From Sinorhizobium sp. 6-70 (GTDB lineage: Bacteria; Pseudomonadota; Alphaproteobacteria; Rhizobiales; Rhizobiaceae): a stretch of 64,000 bases of DNA. Both the position numbers and the translations under genes were made by a program. The stretch is taken from contig NZ_JASKLS010000003.1 of the NCBI RefSeq assembly GCF_030124375.1, positions 479,337 to 543,336 of the forward strand, written 5' to 3'. Of this stretch, positions 34,143 through 43,935 are shown piece after piece. Each line of letters starts with the position of its first letter. The stretch's first letter is position 1. Under the pieces are notes generated by a model, which saw only the letters and a program-made list of their open reading frames with translations, was not told where the DNA came from and did not search any database.

Positions 34143-34727
34143 ATGGAGAGAGGGATGAATCATAAGATTCACTATCCGTTCGCAAACTTCGCAGACACGG
34201 TGGCAGTCCTGCCCGCCAGTGACACGATGAGGAGGATGCCCGACAACCCTGAGAGTGACCGTGACGCAGACGGTCCTCTGATCACGTATTTTGAGCTGGC
34301 TCGGGTCATGGAGCGGGCCAGCCGACGGTTTTCCGGCCTGTTGCGCACGGAACTTTCCAAAATCGGTGTGGATGACATCGGGCCCGCGCAGGCGATGGTG
34401 CTTCTCGCCATCGGAGAGGCGGAACTCTCGGTGGGGGAACTCCTGGACCGCGGCTACTATATGGGGTCCAACATCTCCTACTATCTGAAGCAACTCGGCG
34501 ACGGCGATTACATCGACCGAATCGCTTCGCAGCGCGACAAGCGGTCGGCCCGCATCCGGCTTTCGGAAAAAGGCAGAAAGCTCTGCGCCAGCCTGCGCGA
34601 AGCGGCGAGGTCCTATGAACGCGCCCTCACCCATGGCGAACAGGACCGGCAGAACCTCGAGACCGCGTTCCAAACCCTGCACCGTCTCGAATTGGTCTGG
34701 GGAAATGCCGCTCGTTACGGCATTTGA
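34143..34727 (+). CDS. wggR: MarR-family activator of galactoglucan synthesis, WggR (ExpG)
   Basis: A 194-residue winged-helix regulator (DNA-binding region about 90-160: AELSVGELLDRGYYMGSNISYYLKQLG, then DRIASQRDKRSARIRL, the beta-wing). It lies between divergent wgdA and wgcA, exactly where expG sits in S. meliloti, where it activates the exp genes under phosphate limitation or in an ExpR background. The first ATG at 34143 has no ribosome binding site; the second at 34155 is preceded by GGAGAGAGGG, so the protein may start four codons later. Confidence 0.88.
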   Translation: MERGMNHKIHYPFANFADTVAVLPASDTMRRMPDNPESDRDADGPLITYFELARVMERASRRFSGLLRTELSKIGVDDIGPAQAMVLLAIGEAELSVGELLDRGYYMGSNISYYLKQLGDGDYIDRIASQRDKRSARIRLSEKGRKLCASLREAARSYERALTHGEQDRQNLETAFQTLHRLELVWGNAARYGI

Positions 34728-34772
34728 CGCGCCTTAGAAGACTGGTCCCTGTTTTGCGGTTGGCTTGAGAAC

Positions 34773-36044
34773 ATGCATGTAGCATTTGTGCACCGGCGCG
34801 GCTTCGGCCAGTTCGCGGCCCTCGCTCACCATCTCGCGCAGGCGGGCAACGAAGTGACCCTCGTGACCGAAACCGTGGATCAACGGATCCCTTCGGTCCG
34901 GGTGGTCCGGCATCGGGCGGAACCGGGGCCGCGGACATATCCGCAAATGGGGCGGCACCTCAGCGCGCCCGACCACCATGTGCGGATCGGCCATCGGGTC
35001 GCGGAGACCTTCGACACGATGGCACGCCTCGGTCAGGTCCCCGACGTTATTCTCGGCCACACGGGCTGGGGCAGCATGATGTTCGTCAAGGATGTGCTGC
35101 CACGCGTACCCGCTCTTGGATATTGCGAGTTCTTCTATCGTGCCGAAGGGGCGGATGTCGGCTTCGCGCCGGATGACGAGCCCGATTCGGAAACCCGCAA
35201 GCGATTGCGTCTGCGCAACGTCGCGCAACTCCTGTCACTGGAGGCGATCGAGGGCGGCATCAGCCCGACCAATTGGCAGAGAAGCCTTTATCCGGCCGAC
35301 GCGCAGCAACGCATTGCGGTCTGCCACGAGGGGATAGACACGCGACGCTTTCGTCCCGACCCTGCAGCTTCGCTCAGGCTTCCCGATGGGCGCGTGCTCA
35401 AAGCCGGTGACCCAGTCATCACCTTCGTCGCCCGCGATCTCGAGCCTTATCGTGGCTTTCCACAGGCGCTCGAGGCGGCCGCAACAGTCGTCCGGCGGCA
35501 TCCGGACGCGCTGTTCGTCTTTGTCGGCGGCGATGGCGTAAGTTATGGAGCGCCACCCCCCGGTGGGGGATCGTGGAAGGATCACCTTCTCGCGTCATTG
35601 GATGTCCCACGCGACAGGCTTATTTTTCCGGGCGTCGTGGCGCATTCCACACTTCGCCAGCTTTTTCAGGTCTCAGCCGCTCACCTCTACCTGACCTATC
35701 CCTTCGTCCTGTCGTGGTCGGCTCTTGAGGCAATGGCGTGCGGTGCTTTCATTATCGGATCGGACACACCTCCCGTCCAAGAGGTCATCCGCTCGGGCCG
35801 CAACGGACTTCTCGTACCCTTCTTCGATACCGCTGCGCTTGCCGATGCCATTCTCGACGTGCTGGAGCGTCCAGATAATTTCCGCGTCATGCGTGCCGCC
35901 GCGCGTAGAACAGTCGAGCAGAGATTCCGGCTGGACGATTGTCTCGCACGGCAAATGACATTGATCGGAAATGTGACCGCGCAACGGACAATTTCTTCAC
36001 CAAAAGCGCCGAGCGCAGATGTTGCTTCAAGTTTTGAAGTATAA
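34773..36044 (+). CDS. wgcA: Galactoglucan glycosyltransferase WgcA (ExpC), GT4
   Basis: A 423-residue GT4 glycosyltransferase: N-terminal HRRGFGQFAALAHHLAQAG, hinge FVARDLEPYRGFPQAL, and donor-site SALEAMACGAFIIGSDTPPVQEVI. It lies 45 bases after wggR and so may be transcribed with it. Its last codons (SSFEV) contain the CTTCAA-N3-TTGAAG palindrome that probably helps control wgaA. The S. meliloti counterpart is required for galactoglucan and was proposed to act early. Confidence 0.82.
   Translation: MHVAFVHRRGFGQFAALAHHLAQAGNEVTLVTETVDQRIPSVRVVRHRAEPGPRTYPQMGRHLSAPDHHVRIGHRVAETFDTMARLGQVPDVILGHTGWGSMMFVKDVLPRVPALGYCEFFYRAEGADVGFAPDDEPDSETRKRLRLRNVAQLLSLEAIEGGISPTNWQRSLYPADAQQRIAVCHEGIDTRRFRPDPAASLRLPDGRVLKAGDPVITFVARDLEPYRGFPQALEAAATVVRRHPDALFVFVGGDGVSYGAPPPGGGSWKDHLLASLDVPRDRLIFPGVVAHSTLRQLFQVSAAHLYLTYPFVLSWSALEAMACGAFIIGSDTPPVQEVIRSGRNGLLVPFFDTAALADAILDVLERPDNFRVMRAAARRTVEQRFRLDDCLARQMTLIGNVTAQRTISSPKAPSADVASSFEV
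36025..36039. promoter_or_regulatory. CTTCAA-N3-TTGAAG box upstream of wgaA
   Basis: CTTCAAGTTTTGAAG is a perfect 6-3-6 inverted repeat that overlaps the last codons of wgcA, about 150 bases upstream of wgaA. With flanks it matches the box before wggR (TTGCTTCAA-N-TTTTGAAGTA). The 140-bp AT-rich gap that follows also contains a CGAATAATTCG palindrome (36156-36166). It is a likely WggR target for the wga operon. Confidence 0.6.
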
Positions 36045-36186
36045 TTAAAGATCAAAGCCCCAAAATTTCATTGTTGTGCACCGCAAAAATCGAAGATATG
36101 TTTTTTGCGATGAGTTTTTTTGGAGAAGATAGTTAGTCTCCTAGAGGCCATCTACCGAATAATTCGATTTCTTCTGGGGTTGCTGC

Positions 36187-37671
36187 GTGCAAGAGTTGAT
36201 GTCTGCTGGCGTGAGGCAAATACCGGCTAAGCGCAGATTGGTTGTGGCATCCAATCGGGACCGGGCAGATGTTGAAGGCAGCGACATCGAGCACCTGGTC
36301 CATTTCCTGGAGACGGGTACGCAATCCCAATCTCCTCTGCAAAACGCATTCCCGCTGATTGCGCTGGCCTTCTCGAATGAAGGAGAGGCCGACCTGAGCG
36401 AGAGGCTTGCGGCGCTGCGCGCCTTGGGAACGGTTCCCGAAATACCTCTTCAACGCGTCGATGCGACGAGCAGGGAGGAGAGTCTGGCACTCGTTCGTGT
36501 GCTGGTAGAAGGCGGGGTGGGGCGGCTTGCCGGCTTCGCAGCCTCGGTAACGTCCGAGCTCGCCATCCTCCGGCGCGAGCGCGAAGCGCTGCTTGAGAAC
36601 TACCGCGCGCTCGAGGACGCGTTCCAGGCTCGCAACTGGGAGCCGGTCACCGAAATTTTCGCACACGATCCTTATGTCGATCCGAAGGACGAGGGCATAG
36701 GGCAGTTGCTTGCAACCGGGTATGTCGAGCAACTCCTGCCGGTCTCCAGCCATGGCGTGGCGGGCGTCGCGCTGCACATCCACTCTGTCCCAAGGGATGG
36801 CGGTGAACTGGTCGTGATGCTGGGCTATGTCGAGAGCGGGGAGGGCGTGGCCGAGTGGACCGTGCCTTATGGACAGGTCGCCGCAGGCTGGAATTTCTTC
36901 GCGCTGCCGCGGGCTTGCGGAGGCGGGGCAAGGACGCTGCGGCTCAGGGTCTCCACGACGGGTACGGAAACGGTGGGGCTCTCGCTCGGTTATCCGATTG
37001 CAAGCGAGCGTTATACGGCCCGGTCCGACGCCGCGCATGCAGATCTCGATCTCCGACCCCTTGCATTCCGGGTGTTTACGGGCCTGGCCGGCGTCAGGCC
37101 GGCGCGCGTGCCGAACATGATCGCTCCGACCACCTTGCTCGAAGGGCATTTCATCGAAGACTATCGTCTGGCGGTCGAGCTCTTGAGCCAGATTGTCGAT
37201 GTGTCCGTCACGCCTGTGGTTCCGGAGTTCCAGACCGTCCGCTTCCTCGAACACGAGCATGCTGTGGTGTGTCATCCGCTGCCAAGCGGAATTTCGGCCG
37301 GCACCATCGGTCGCGCCGTCGAGCCGGGCACGATTTCCTTCTCGGCGAGCGCCGTCATCGACCACCCGCAGGGCGCCCCCGCGGCCGTGAGCTTTCTGCT
37401 CGCGCCGACCAATTCGAATGCGCGATCCGAGGTGGCGGAGCTGGCGCGCAAGGGAGCAGCCAAGCCTTCGGCATTCTTCAGCGGCTGGCGTGAAGTTACC
37501 GCCCAGCAGGCGATCAACATCAACTTTCAACTGGATAAACCGGTGCGCGAGCCCATGGATCTCATGATCCTCAGCCGCGCGGTAACGGACACGGTCGATT
37601 TTTCGTGGCTCAAGGTGTCCGGCTTCCGGTTGGTCAAGCAGTCCGCAGGGGCGTCACATGTCCGGCAATAG
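36187..37671 (+). CDS. wgaA: Galactoglucan cluster protein WgaA (ExpA1)
   Basis: A 494-residue protein without signal peptide or membrane segment and without a family that I recognise. The sequence is rich in short beta strands in its second half (ALHIHSVPRDGGELVVML, GTISFSASAVIDHPQG). The start is GTG at 36187 behind GGGGTT; an ATG at 36199 is the alternative. It is the first gene of the plus-strand wga operon and overlaps wgaB by 14 bases. Role in galactoglucan synthesis rests on position (expA1). Confidence 0.78.
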   Translation: MQELMSAGVRQIPAKRRLVVASNRDRADVEGSDIEHLVHFLETGTQSQSPLQNAFPLIALAFSNEGEADLSERLAALRALGTVPEIPLQRVDATSREESLALVRVLVEGGVGRLAGFAASVTSELAILRREREALLENYRALEDAFQARNWEPVTEIFAHDPYVDPKDEGIGQLLATGYVEQLLPVSSHGVAGVALHIHSVPRDGGELVVMLGYVESGEGVAEWTVPYGQVAAGWNFFALPRACGGGARTLRLRVSTTGTETVGLSLGYPIASERYTARSDAAHADLDLRPLAFRVFTGLAGVRPARVPNMIAPTTLLEGHFIEDYRLAVELLSQIVDVSVTPVVPEFQTVRFLEHEHAVVCHPLPSGISAGTIGRAVEPGTISFSASAVIDHPQGAPAAVSFLLAPTNSNARSEVAELARKGAAKPSAFFSGWREVTAQQAININFQLDKPVREPMDLMILSRAVTDTVDFSWLKVSGFRLVKQSAGASHVRQ

Positions 37672-40336
37672 GGACGTTTCGGACCTTATCGCAGTCGCCA
37701 TGCCGCTCTACGGCCATGCCGCGCTCGTCCTGGAGGCGATCGAATCGGTGCTGGCATCGACCGTTTCCGAATGCAGGATTGCGGTGGTCGTATCGGTCGA
37801 CGGCGATCCTCGGCAGGAGACCTTCGACCAGTTGCTCCTCTATGCCGCGGCACATCCGGCGGTTCATGTCCTGTTCGGAGTGAATGCCGGGCCGGGTGGC
37901 GCGCGCAACCGCGCGATCGACTATGTGCTCGAAAACCTGCCGGAGGCACGAGCCGTCTACTTCCTCGATGCCGATAACCGCGTCCTGCCGGGCACGATCG
38001 AAACTCTCTATCGGCAGCTCGCCTTGAGTGGCTGTGGCTGGGTCTACACCAATATCGACACTTTCTCGGTGAGCTGGCGTGCCCACTACGGCAACCGCTA
38101 CTCGCGGCTTGTCCACTGCATTACCGACAATATCTGCGACACGGGCTCGATGATCTCGATCGACGTATTCCGCGCCGGTGTCCGCTTCAACGACGACAGG
38201 CAGAACGGCTTCGAAGACTGGGAGTTCTGGCTGTCCTGTATCGAGCATGGATTTGTCGGAACGCCGTGCCACGACACGACGTTCGAATACCGGCTGCGGG
38301 CAGAAAGCCGCTTCAAGGAAGCCAACCGTGACCGTGCCGCCTCGGTGAGCTTCCTCAGAAAACGCCATAGGGCACTTTTCCAGCGTCCGATGCTCGTTGA
38401 TTTCGAGCATGAGGAATGCCCGCGCTATCTCTTCGCGCGGACGGAAGATGCCGCGATCTCCTTCTTCACCGATCCGACAAAGACACCTCACAAGCTTCGT
38501 CTAGACGATATCATTCCAGCCTTCTGGGCGAGCGTCGGCGAGCCGGATAACGTGCATTTCCCGCCGTTCCTGATCGCCGGAAGCGGCGCCACCCTCGACC
38601 TGCTGCTGCGCTCGCGCATGCTGCCGAATGTGCTTGCGCATCTGGAGCGCTTGAGCGAGAGGGCCAATGTGGTCTTCGTCCAGCTCGGCAATGATGCCGC
38701 GCAACGCAAGATCGAGCCGGTCTTTCATGAGGCGGGGGCGCATGTCGGGCACGCCGATCTCATCTTCCTGCCGACCTCGCTCGTGCGCGACGTGATCCAG
38801 AACAATGCACTCGACTGGTTCGCCTCGATCGGCAACCAGCAGGTATGGCCCACATCGGCGGTCCTGAAGGTGCGCTTTCCCTTCCCGAGAACCTTGCCGC
38901 GCCGTTCGCTGATCACGCCCCAGCAGGTGATGATCAACTGCATCAACGCCATCGCGACCAGCCCGTTGCGGCGCACGGCCGGCCGCCGCTGGACCTGGCG
39001 CCCGGCGCGGCTCGTGCCCTATGCGGAACTCCACAAGGCGCTTCGCCACGAGCTCGGCGGCTCGCCCGTCCTGCCGCTCGGGCATAGCGAGGGCGGCAAG
39101 CGCACTGCGGCGCTGCTCGTTCCGAACGCATCGTTCGGCGGCGCCGAAAAAGTCGTCTATGCGGCGGCGCGTGAATTGAAGGCGAACGGGTACGAGACCC
39201 ACCTGTTCGTGCTCGGAACGTCGAGGATGGACGTGATCGACGAGTTCGATGCGAGCTTCGACTATATTCACTTCTGGGAGCAGGGCATTCCCGCCTGGGG
39301 CGGTTCCGGCTCGTTCCTGGGGCAGGACTTCATAGCCGAGGGCCATGAGGTCGATTGGGCGGCGCTCAAAGGGCAGCTTTCCGGTTTCGACCTCATAATC
39401 AACAATCATGTCATGGCGGTGCATCCGCTCATCGCCCGCCTGCGAGCCGAGGGAACCCGTACGGCATGCTATCTTCACGTCGTCGACAATACGGGGTTCA
39501 AAAGGCCGGCTGGACAGCCGTTCGCGGCAATCGCCCATGAACATTGCTATGACGCGTTCCTCACCTGCTCGGAACAGCTCAAAATCTATCTGCACAGCTT
39601 CGGCGTCCCGCACGAGAAGACCTTTGCCGTGCCCAACGGCGCGAGCTTCTCCGTACCGCCCAAAATCTTGGCCGAAGTGCTTTCAGTCAGGCGGATAGAG
39701 CGCAAGGACGACCGGCTGCGGGTGCTCTATATGGGCCGGCTCGACCAGCAGAAGGGGATCGACCGCCTGGCTGCCGCAATCGCGGAGCTCAGGGCCTCGC
39801 GTGTACCCTTCGACGCCCGGGCGATTGGTGGCGAGATCCTTGCGGACGCTACCGTATCGTGGACGGATCGGCTCAAGGACCTCGGTGTTGACGTGCACCC
39901 GCCGGTCTTCGCGAGCAAGGATCTCGTCAAGGCCCTTGGTTGGGCGGATGTCCTACTGATGCCATCGCGTTGGGAAGGGGCACCATTGATGATCGCCGAG
40001 GCGCAGCAACTCGGTTGCGTGCCAATCGCCACAGCCGTCGGCGCCGTCGACGAGCTCATAACGGATGGGGAGGACGGCATCCTGATCGACGCCGCAGCCG
40101 ACCCACAGGTGGTGCGGGACATGGCGAAAGTCATCGCCGAGGTGGCTCACAATCGCGAGAAGCTCGCGCCTCTCATGGAGGGGTGCCTGAGAACCGCTGC
40201 ACGCCGCTCGTGGGCATCCTCCTTTTCCGAGTTCCTCGGTTGGTGCGACCGCTCAGTGAACAATTCATCCCTCTCGCGCGCGACGGTCATTCGCGGGCGC
40301 GAGACGTCCAATCCCGGAGTTGCGGCGGTGGGCTGA
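37658..40336 (+). CDS. wgaB: Bifunctional GT2-GT4 galactoglucan glycosyltransferase WgaB (ExpA23)
   Basis: An 892-residue protein with two transferase domains. Residues about 10-260 are GT2 (AVAMPLYGHAALVLEAIESV, DxD-like FLDADNRV, GFEDWEFWLSC). Residues about 485-875 are GT4 (NASFGGAEKVVYAAARELK, LYMGRLDQQKGIDRLA, EGAPLMIAEAQQLGCVPIAT). A linker of about 200 residues separates them. Two active sites would suit a polymer with an alternating two-sugar repeat such as galactoglucan. The single long frame corresponds to the revised expA2/expA3 gene of S. meliloti. Confidence 0.85.
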   Translation: MSGNRDVSDLIAVAMPLYGHAALVLEAIESVLASTVSECRIAVVVSVDGDPRQETFDQLLLYAAAHPAVHVLFGVNAGPGGARNRAIDYVLENLPEARAVYFLDADNRVLPGTIETLYRQLALSGCGWVYTNIDTFSVSWRAHYGNRYSRLVHCITDNICDTGSMISIDVFRAGVRFNDDRQNGFEDWEFWLSCIEHGFVGTPCHDTTFEYRLRAESRFKEANRDRAASVSFLRKRHRALFQRPMLVDFEHEECPRYLFARTEDAAISFFTDPTKTPHKLRLDDIIPAFWASVGEPDNVHFPPFLIAGSGATLDLLLRSRMLPNVLAHLERLSERANVVFVQLGNDAAQRKIEPVFHEAGAHVGHADLIFLPTSLVRDVIQNNALDWFASIGNQQVWPTSAVLKVRFPFPRTLPRRSLITPQQVMINCINAIATSPLRRTAGRRWTWRPARLVPYAELHKALRHELGGSPVLPLGHSEGGKRTAALLVPNASFGGAEKVVYAAARELKANGYETHLFVLGTSRMDVIDEFDASFDYIHFWEQGIPAWGGSGSFLGQDFIAEGHEVDWAALKGQLSGFDLIINNHVMAVHPLIARLRAEGTRTACYLHVVDNTGFKRPAGQPFAAIAHEHCYDAFLTCSEQLKIYLHSFGVPHEKTFAVPNGASFSVPPKILAEVLSVRRIERKDDRLRVLYMGRLDQQKGIDRLAAAIAELRASRVPFDARAIGGEILADATVSWTDRLKDLGVDVHPPVFASKDLVKALGWADVLLMPSRWEGAPLMIAEAQQLGCVPIATAVGAVDELITDGEDGILIDAAADPQVVRDMAKVIAEVAHNREKLAPLMEGCLRTAARRSWASSFSEFLGWCDRSVNNSSLSRATVIRGRETSNPGVAAVG

Positions 40337-40373
40337 CAAGTCCGCGCCGGTTTCAAGAAGAAGGGTCTATTGC

Positions 40374-41552
40374 ATGCGTCCAAGAATCCTCGTGACGGGA
40401 ATTCCTGGCCACTACACGCGCCTTGCCAACGGCGCTCACGGCCTGTCGGTGTCCTATTCGGAGCGGCAGAAACAGCCGGAGACGAAAGAGGAGTTTCTTC
40501 AAGAGCTTCGCAATATCAGCAATACAGGAAACTACCTGATCGGCGAAGGGGCGCTCCGCGCGATCGCGCCGCATGCGAAGCAGGTGCCGTTCTGGCATCT
40601 TTACAACTGCAGCAAGAATGGTGTTGGTCTGGAAGAGTTCAACGCCAATTTCGACATCTGCGTGTTCACTTGCGCGAACCTTCTGCGCAAGGGTCTCTCC
40701 GCCGACGCGGAAGCCGAAGTGTTAAGCAAACTGAAGATGCCGATCGTCATGCTCGGCATCGGTCTTCAGAACCGCCGGGATCTCGAGAACAGCCTGCCTG
40801 AGGGCACGAAGCGGCTCCTGGACGTGCTCAAGCAGCGAGAGCACTATTTCCTCACGCGCGGGTTCGAGACGGCAGGCTTCCTGAAGGACCAGGGATTTTC
40901 CTACGTCCAGCCGACGGGCTGCCCCTCCGTCTATTTCATGCCACACAACATGCGCGCGTCGCTGAAGAAGCTGCCGCATGTGAAAGTCGGCAAGGCGCGG
41001 ACGATCTTCTCCGGCTATCTCGGCGCCAATCACGACACGATCGTCGATGCCCATGCTCTGGCGCCCGAGGGCTCGCGCCCCCAATACGTGATCCAGGACG
41101 AGTTCCTGCACTTCGACATGAAGGTGGAGGCGAGTGGCGACGGGCGCGTCTATGATTCCGCCTCGGGTTCGATGCTCGGCGAGCTCAGCTATCCGGGCAC
41201 GGACCGGCTGAAGACAGCCTTCGACATCCGCACCTTCTTCGATACGAACCAGTGGCGTGCCTGGGCTTCGTCCATGGACTTCAATTTCGGGCGGCGCTTC
41301 CACGGCTCGATCATCGCCATGCAGGCGGGCGTCCCAAGCCTGATGGTGGCGGTGGACGACCGGATGCGCGAAATGCTCGGCTATACGGGCCTGCCCGCCG
41401 TGGATGCGACTGATGTGGACAAGGCGGAAAACCGGGCCGAGTTCGTTGCCGATCACCTGGCCGGGCTCAACGCATCCGAACTCACCGACAGATATTCCGA
41501 TCGCGAGCGCACCTTCCGCTCGGCGCTGCGCGAAATCGGCATCGGCCAATAA
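40374..41552 (+). CDS. wgaD: Polysaccharide pyruvyltransferase-like protein WgaD (ExpA4)
   Basis: A 392-residue protein. The motifs NTGNYLIGEGALRAI, PTGCPSVYF and GRRFHGSIIAMQAGVPSLMVAVDDRM match the polysaccharide pyruvyl transferase family. Galactoglucan is known to carry pyruvate ketals on galactose, so the assignment fits the product. The ATG at 40374 follows AAGAAGAAGGG; an in-frame ATG at 40320 would overlap wgaB. It is a paralogue of the next gene. Confidence 0.8.
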   Translation: MRPRILVTGIPGHYTRLANGAHGLSVSYSERQKQPETKEEFLQELRNISNTGNYLIGEGALRAIAPHAKQVPFWHLYNCSKNGVGLEEFNANFDICVFTCANLLRKGLSADAEAEVLSKLKMPIVMLGIGLQNRRDLENSLPEGTKRLLDVLKQREHYFLTRGFETAGFLKDQGFSYVQPTGCPSVYFMPHNMRASLKKLPHVKVGKARTIFSGYLGANHDTIVDAHALAPEGSRPQYVIQDEFLHFDMKVEASGDGRVYDSASGSMLGELSYPGTDRLKTAFDIRTFFDTNQWRAWASSMDFNFGRRFHGSIIAMQAGVPSLMVAVDDRMREMLGYTGLPAVDATDVDKAENRAEFVADHLAGLNASELTDRYSDRERTFRSALREIGIGQ

Positions 41553-41596
41553 TCCTTCGCGGGCGCGGTCCCGCACTTCAGAAATCAGGTGTTTCG

Positions 41597-42769
41597 ATGC
41601 GTGTCTTGCTTACAGGAATCCCGTCGTATCTGCAGCGTACCGTAGCGGGCGTATCCGGGTCGGAGGTCCGCCACAGGCCCTATTTCGATGAGGTGAGGAC
41701 AAAGAAAGACCTCATCGACCAGGTGCGGAAGATCGCCAATACGGGCAACTATCTGATCGGCGAAGGTGCCGCCCACGCCCTGCGCGGACATGACGTCACC
41801 TATGTGCCGTTCTGGCATCTCGCCAACAGCCGCAACTCGGACGAGGTTTACGCGCGCTTCAACGAGGAGTTCGACATCTGTGTCTTCGCCTCGGCCAATC
41901 TGTTGCGGCCCGGTTACTCCGCGGACCTCGAAGCGGAGGTATTCGAAAAACTGAAGATGCCCGTGGTTGTGATGGGTATCGGCATACAGCGGAGAGAGGG
42001 GCTGAAGGAAAAGCTTCCGGCCGGCACTCTCAAATTCCTGGACGTGCTCAAAAAGAAAGAGAGCTTCTTCCTGACGCGCGGTTATTTCACCGCCGAATTC
42101 CTACGGGAGCAAGGCATGAAATCGGTGAGGCCGACGGGCTGCCCATCGCTTTTCTTTGCCCCGAACGAGATGAAGCGCTCACTCACCGCTCTTGCCAATC
42201 CGGAGTTGGCCACGGCCCAGAAAATCGCCTTCGGCGGCTACCTCGGCAGCGTCGCCGATACGATCGTCGATGCGCATGCGCTCCTGAAGCCTGACAGCGT
42301 GGCAAGCTACGTCGTCCAGGACGAAGTGGTTGCCTATAATCTCTCTCTGCCCGGCGAGGACGACGTGCCTGTCTACGACCGGGCTAGCGGACGCATCACC
42401 GGGCAGACCGAATACAAGCATTCCGAGAAGTGGCAGAGGAAGCACGAACTGCTGGTCTTCTTCGACACGAACCATTGGCGAAGCTGGGTCAGTTCCCGCG
42501 ATCTCTGCTTCGGCCGCCGGTTCCATGGTTGCATCATCGGTATGCAGGCGGGGGTACCCTCGCTCATGATTGCAGTCGATGATCGCATGCGGGAGATGCT
42601 GGAGTTCATCGGCTTCCCCTATATGGAGGCCGCGATCTGGAACCGCGAGGCGGACAGGAAGGCCTATCTCGCGAATTTCCTTTCCAAGATCGACTCACAG
42701 GCCGTCATCGACCGGTATTCGGCTTGTGAAGCCAACTTCCGCACTGCTCTCACGCATGTCGGCCTCTAG
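41597..42769 (+). CDS. wgaE: Polysaccharide pyruvyltransferase-like protein WgaE (ExpA5)
   Basis: A 390-residue paralogue of WgaD with the same landmarks (NTGNYLIGEGAAHAL, PTGCPSLFF, GRRFHGCIIGMQAGVPSLMIAVDDRM). A tandem duplication is the simplest origin. One copy may pyruvylate the repeat and the other may act on a different position or have lost activity. Its end overlaps the start of wgaF by 14 bases. Confidence 0.8.
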   Translation: MRVLLTGIPSYLQRTVAGVSGSEVRHRPYFDEVRTKKDLIDQVRKIANTGNYLIGEGAAHALRGHDVTYVPFWHLANSRNSDEVYARFNEEFDICVFASANLLRPGYSADLEAEVFEKLKMPVVVMGIGIQRREGLKEKLPAGTLKFLDVLKKKESFFLTRGYFTAEFLREQGMKSVRPTGCPSLFFAPNEMKRSLTALANPELATAQKIAFGGYLGSVADTIVDAHALLKPDSVASYVVQDEVVAYNLSLPGEDDVPVYDRASGRITGQTEYKHSEKWQRKHELLVFFDTNHWRSWVSSRDLCFGRRFHGCIIGMQAGVPSLMIAVDDRMREMLEFIGFPYMEAAIWNREADRKAYLANFLSKIDSQAVIDRYSACEANFRTALTHVGL

Positions 42770-43883
42770 GCTGTGGAAAGGGGCGGCGGCAGTCGCCTTG
42801 TGCGGATGGCTTGCGCTCGCCCAGCCTGCCTATCCCGATGACGCTCCTGCTGCTCGCATCGGCATAAACCGGGTAAACCTCGGATGGCTATCCCATGGCG
42901 AGCAGGAGAGAATACTCAATGATATCGCCGCGAGTGGAGCGACCGACGTGCGTCTCTCCCTGTCGCGACCGGTGGACAAGAGCATCGAGGCGCTGGCGAT
43001 CGCCAGTCGGCTCGGTCTGAGGATCCTTCTCGAAATCCAGCTTGCGAATAAGAGCTACTACCCCGAGAGCGCCCGCCCGCGCACAGGCTTCGGCCGTATA
43101 TGGGACATCTATCGGCTCTCCGATCTCGATCTCGATCGCTACCGCAACGGTTTGCGCGAGGCGCTTCAACACATCGATGCGCTCGGCGTGCGCCTCGAAG
43201 CGATCGAACCCGGAAACGAGATCAACCATGCCGGCTACAACGGCGACCTTGCCGTCTACCGGAAGCCGGGCGCTTCGACGCCGCGCGGCATCGCCGATCT
43301 CAAGGACCAGCTGGCGTTCGAGCGGGGTCTGGACAAGTATGTCCGTGTCCTGGAGATCAGCCGCGGCGAAGTGCGTGCCACTGTGCACAGCCACAACGCA
43401 ACCGTCGTTTCCGCCGGCCTTTCCGATATGAGCGCCGAGGAGGCCGACAAGCGCGGAATGGAGCGGCTCGATCCGCGCGTGTTCGTCGCGGCTCTTCGCC
43501 AGCGTGGTGCCGACAGTCTCGTCGATGCCTACGGCGTCCACCTTTATCCCGGGCGGAAGACGCCGGCCGTATTAGCCACTCATGTAAGGAACCTGCTCGA
43601 CCTCTGCCGACCTGCCGATCAGGGCACGCCGTGCTGGGTGACGGAATGGGGTATTGCCAATACCGCACGTTCCTGCCCGGTCGATGATCGGGCGCGAGAG
43701 GGAGCGGTGCGCTTCATGCGCACGACCCTCGGTGAACAGATGGAGGCAGGGCGGCTGGCGGCAGCGTATTACTACGACTGGGACTCTGAACCGTCCTACA
43801 GCCTCTGGCGCTGCGGCAAGTTGAGCCCCGCCGGTGCTGCAGCGATCCGACCGGCCGAAAACCAAGGGGCGCGGGCGAGATGA
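42756..43883 (+). CDS. wgaF: Clan GH-A glycosidase-like secreted protein WgaF (ExpA6)
   Basis: A 375-residue protein with a signal peptide (hydrophobic core about residues 8-24) and a TIM-barrel of the GH-A clan. E155 in [10 protein letters not shown] is the predicted acid/base and E297 in WVTEWGIAN the predicted nucleophile, with [11 protein letters not shown] between them. That suggests an active glycoside hydrolase in the periplasm or outside, for chain-length control, editing or release of galactoglucan. The ATG at 42756 overlaps wgaE; longer in-frame upstream sequence has no signal peptide. Confidence 0.75.
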   Translation: MSASRLWKGAAAVALCGWLALAQPAYPDDAPAARIGINRVNLGWLSHGEQERILNDIAASGATDVRLSLSRPVDKSIEALAIASRLGLRILLEIQLANKSYYPESARPRTGFGRIWDIYRLSDLDLDRYRNGLREALQHIDALGVRLEAIEPGNEINHAGYNGDLAVYRKPGASTPRGIADLKDQLAFERGLDKYVRVLEISRGEVRATVHSHNATVVSAGLSDMSAEEADKRGMERLDPRVFVAALRQRGADSLVDAYGVHLYPGRKTPAVLATHVRNLLDLCRPADQGTPCWVTEWGIANTARSCPVDDRAREGAVRFMRTTLGEQMEAGRLAAAYYYDWDSEPSYSLWRCGKLSPAGAAAIRPAENQGARAR

Positions 43884-43935
43884 GGGGGACGTTCAGCGGC
43901 CATGCGCGAAGTTTGACAGGGGCGGGAGGCACCGC

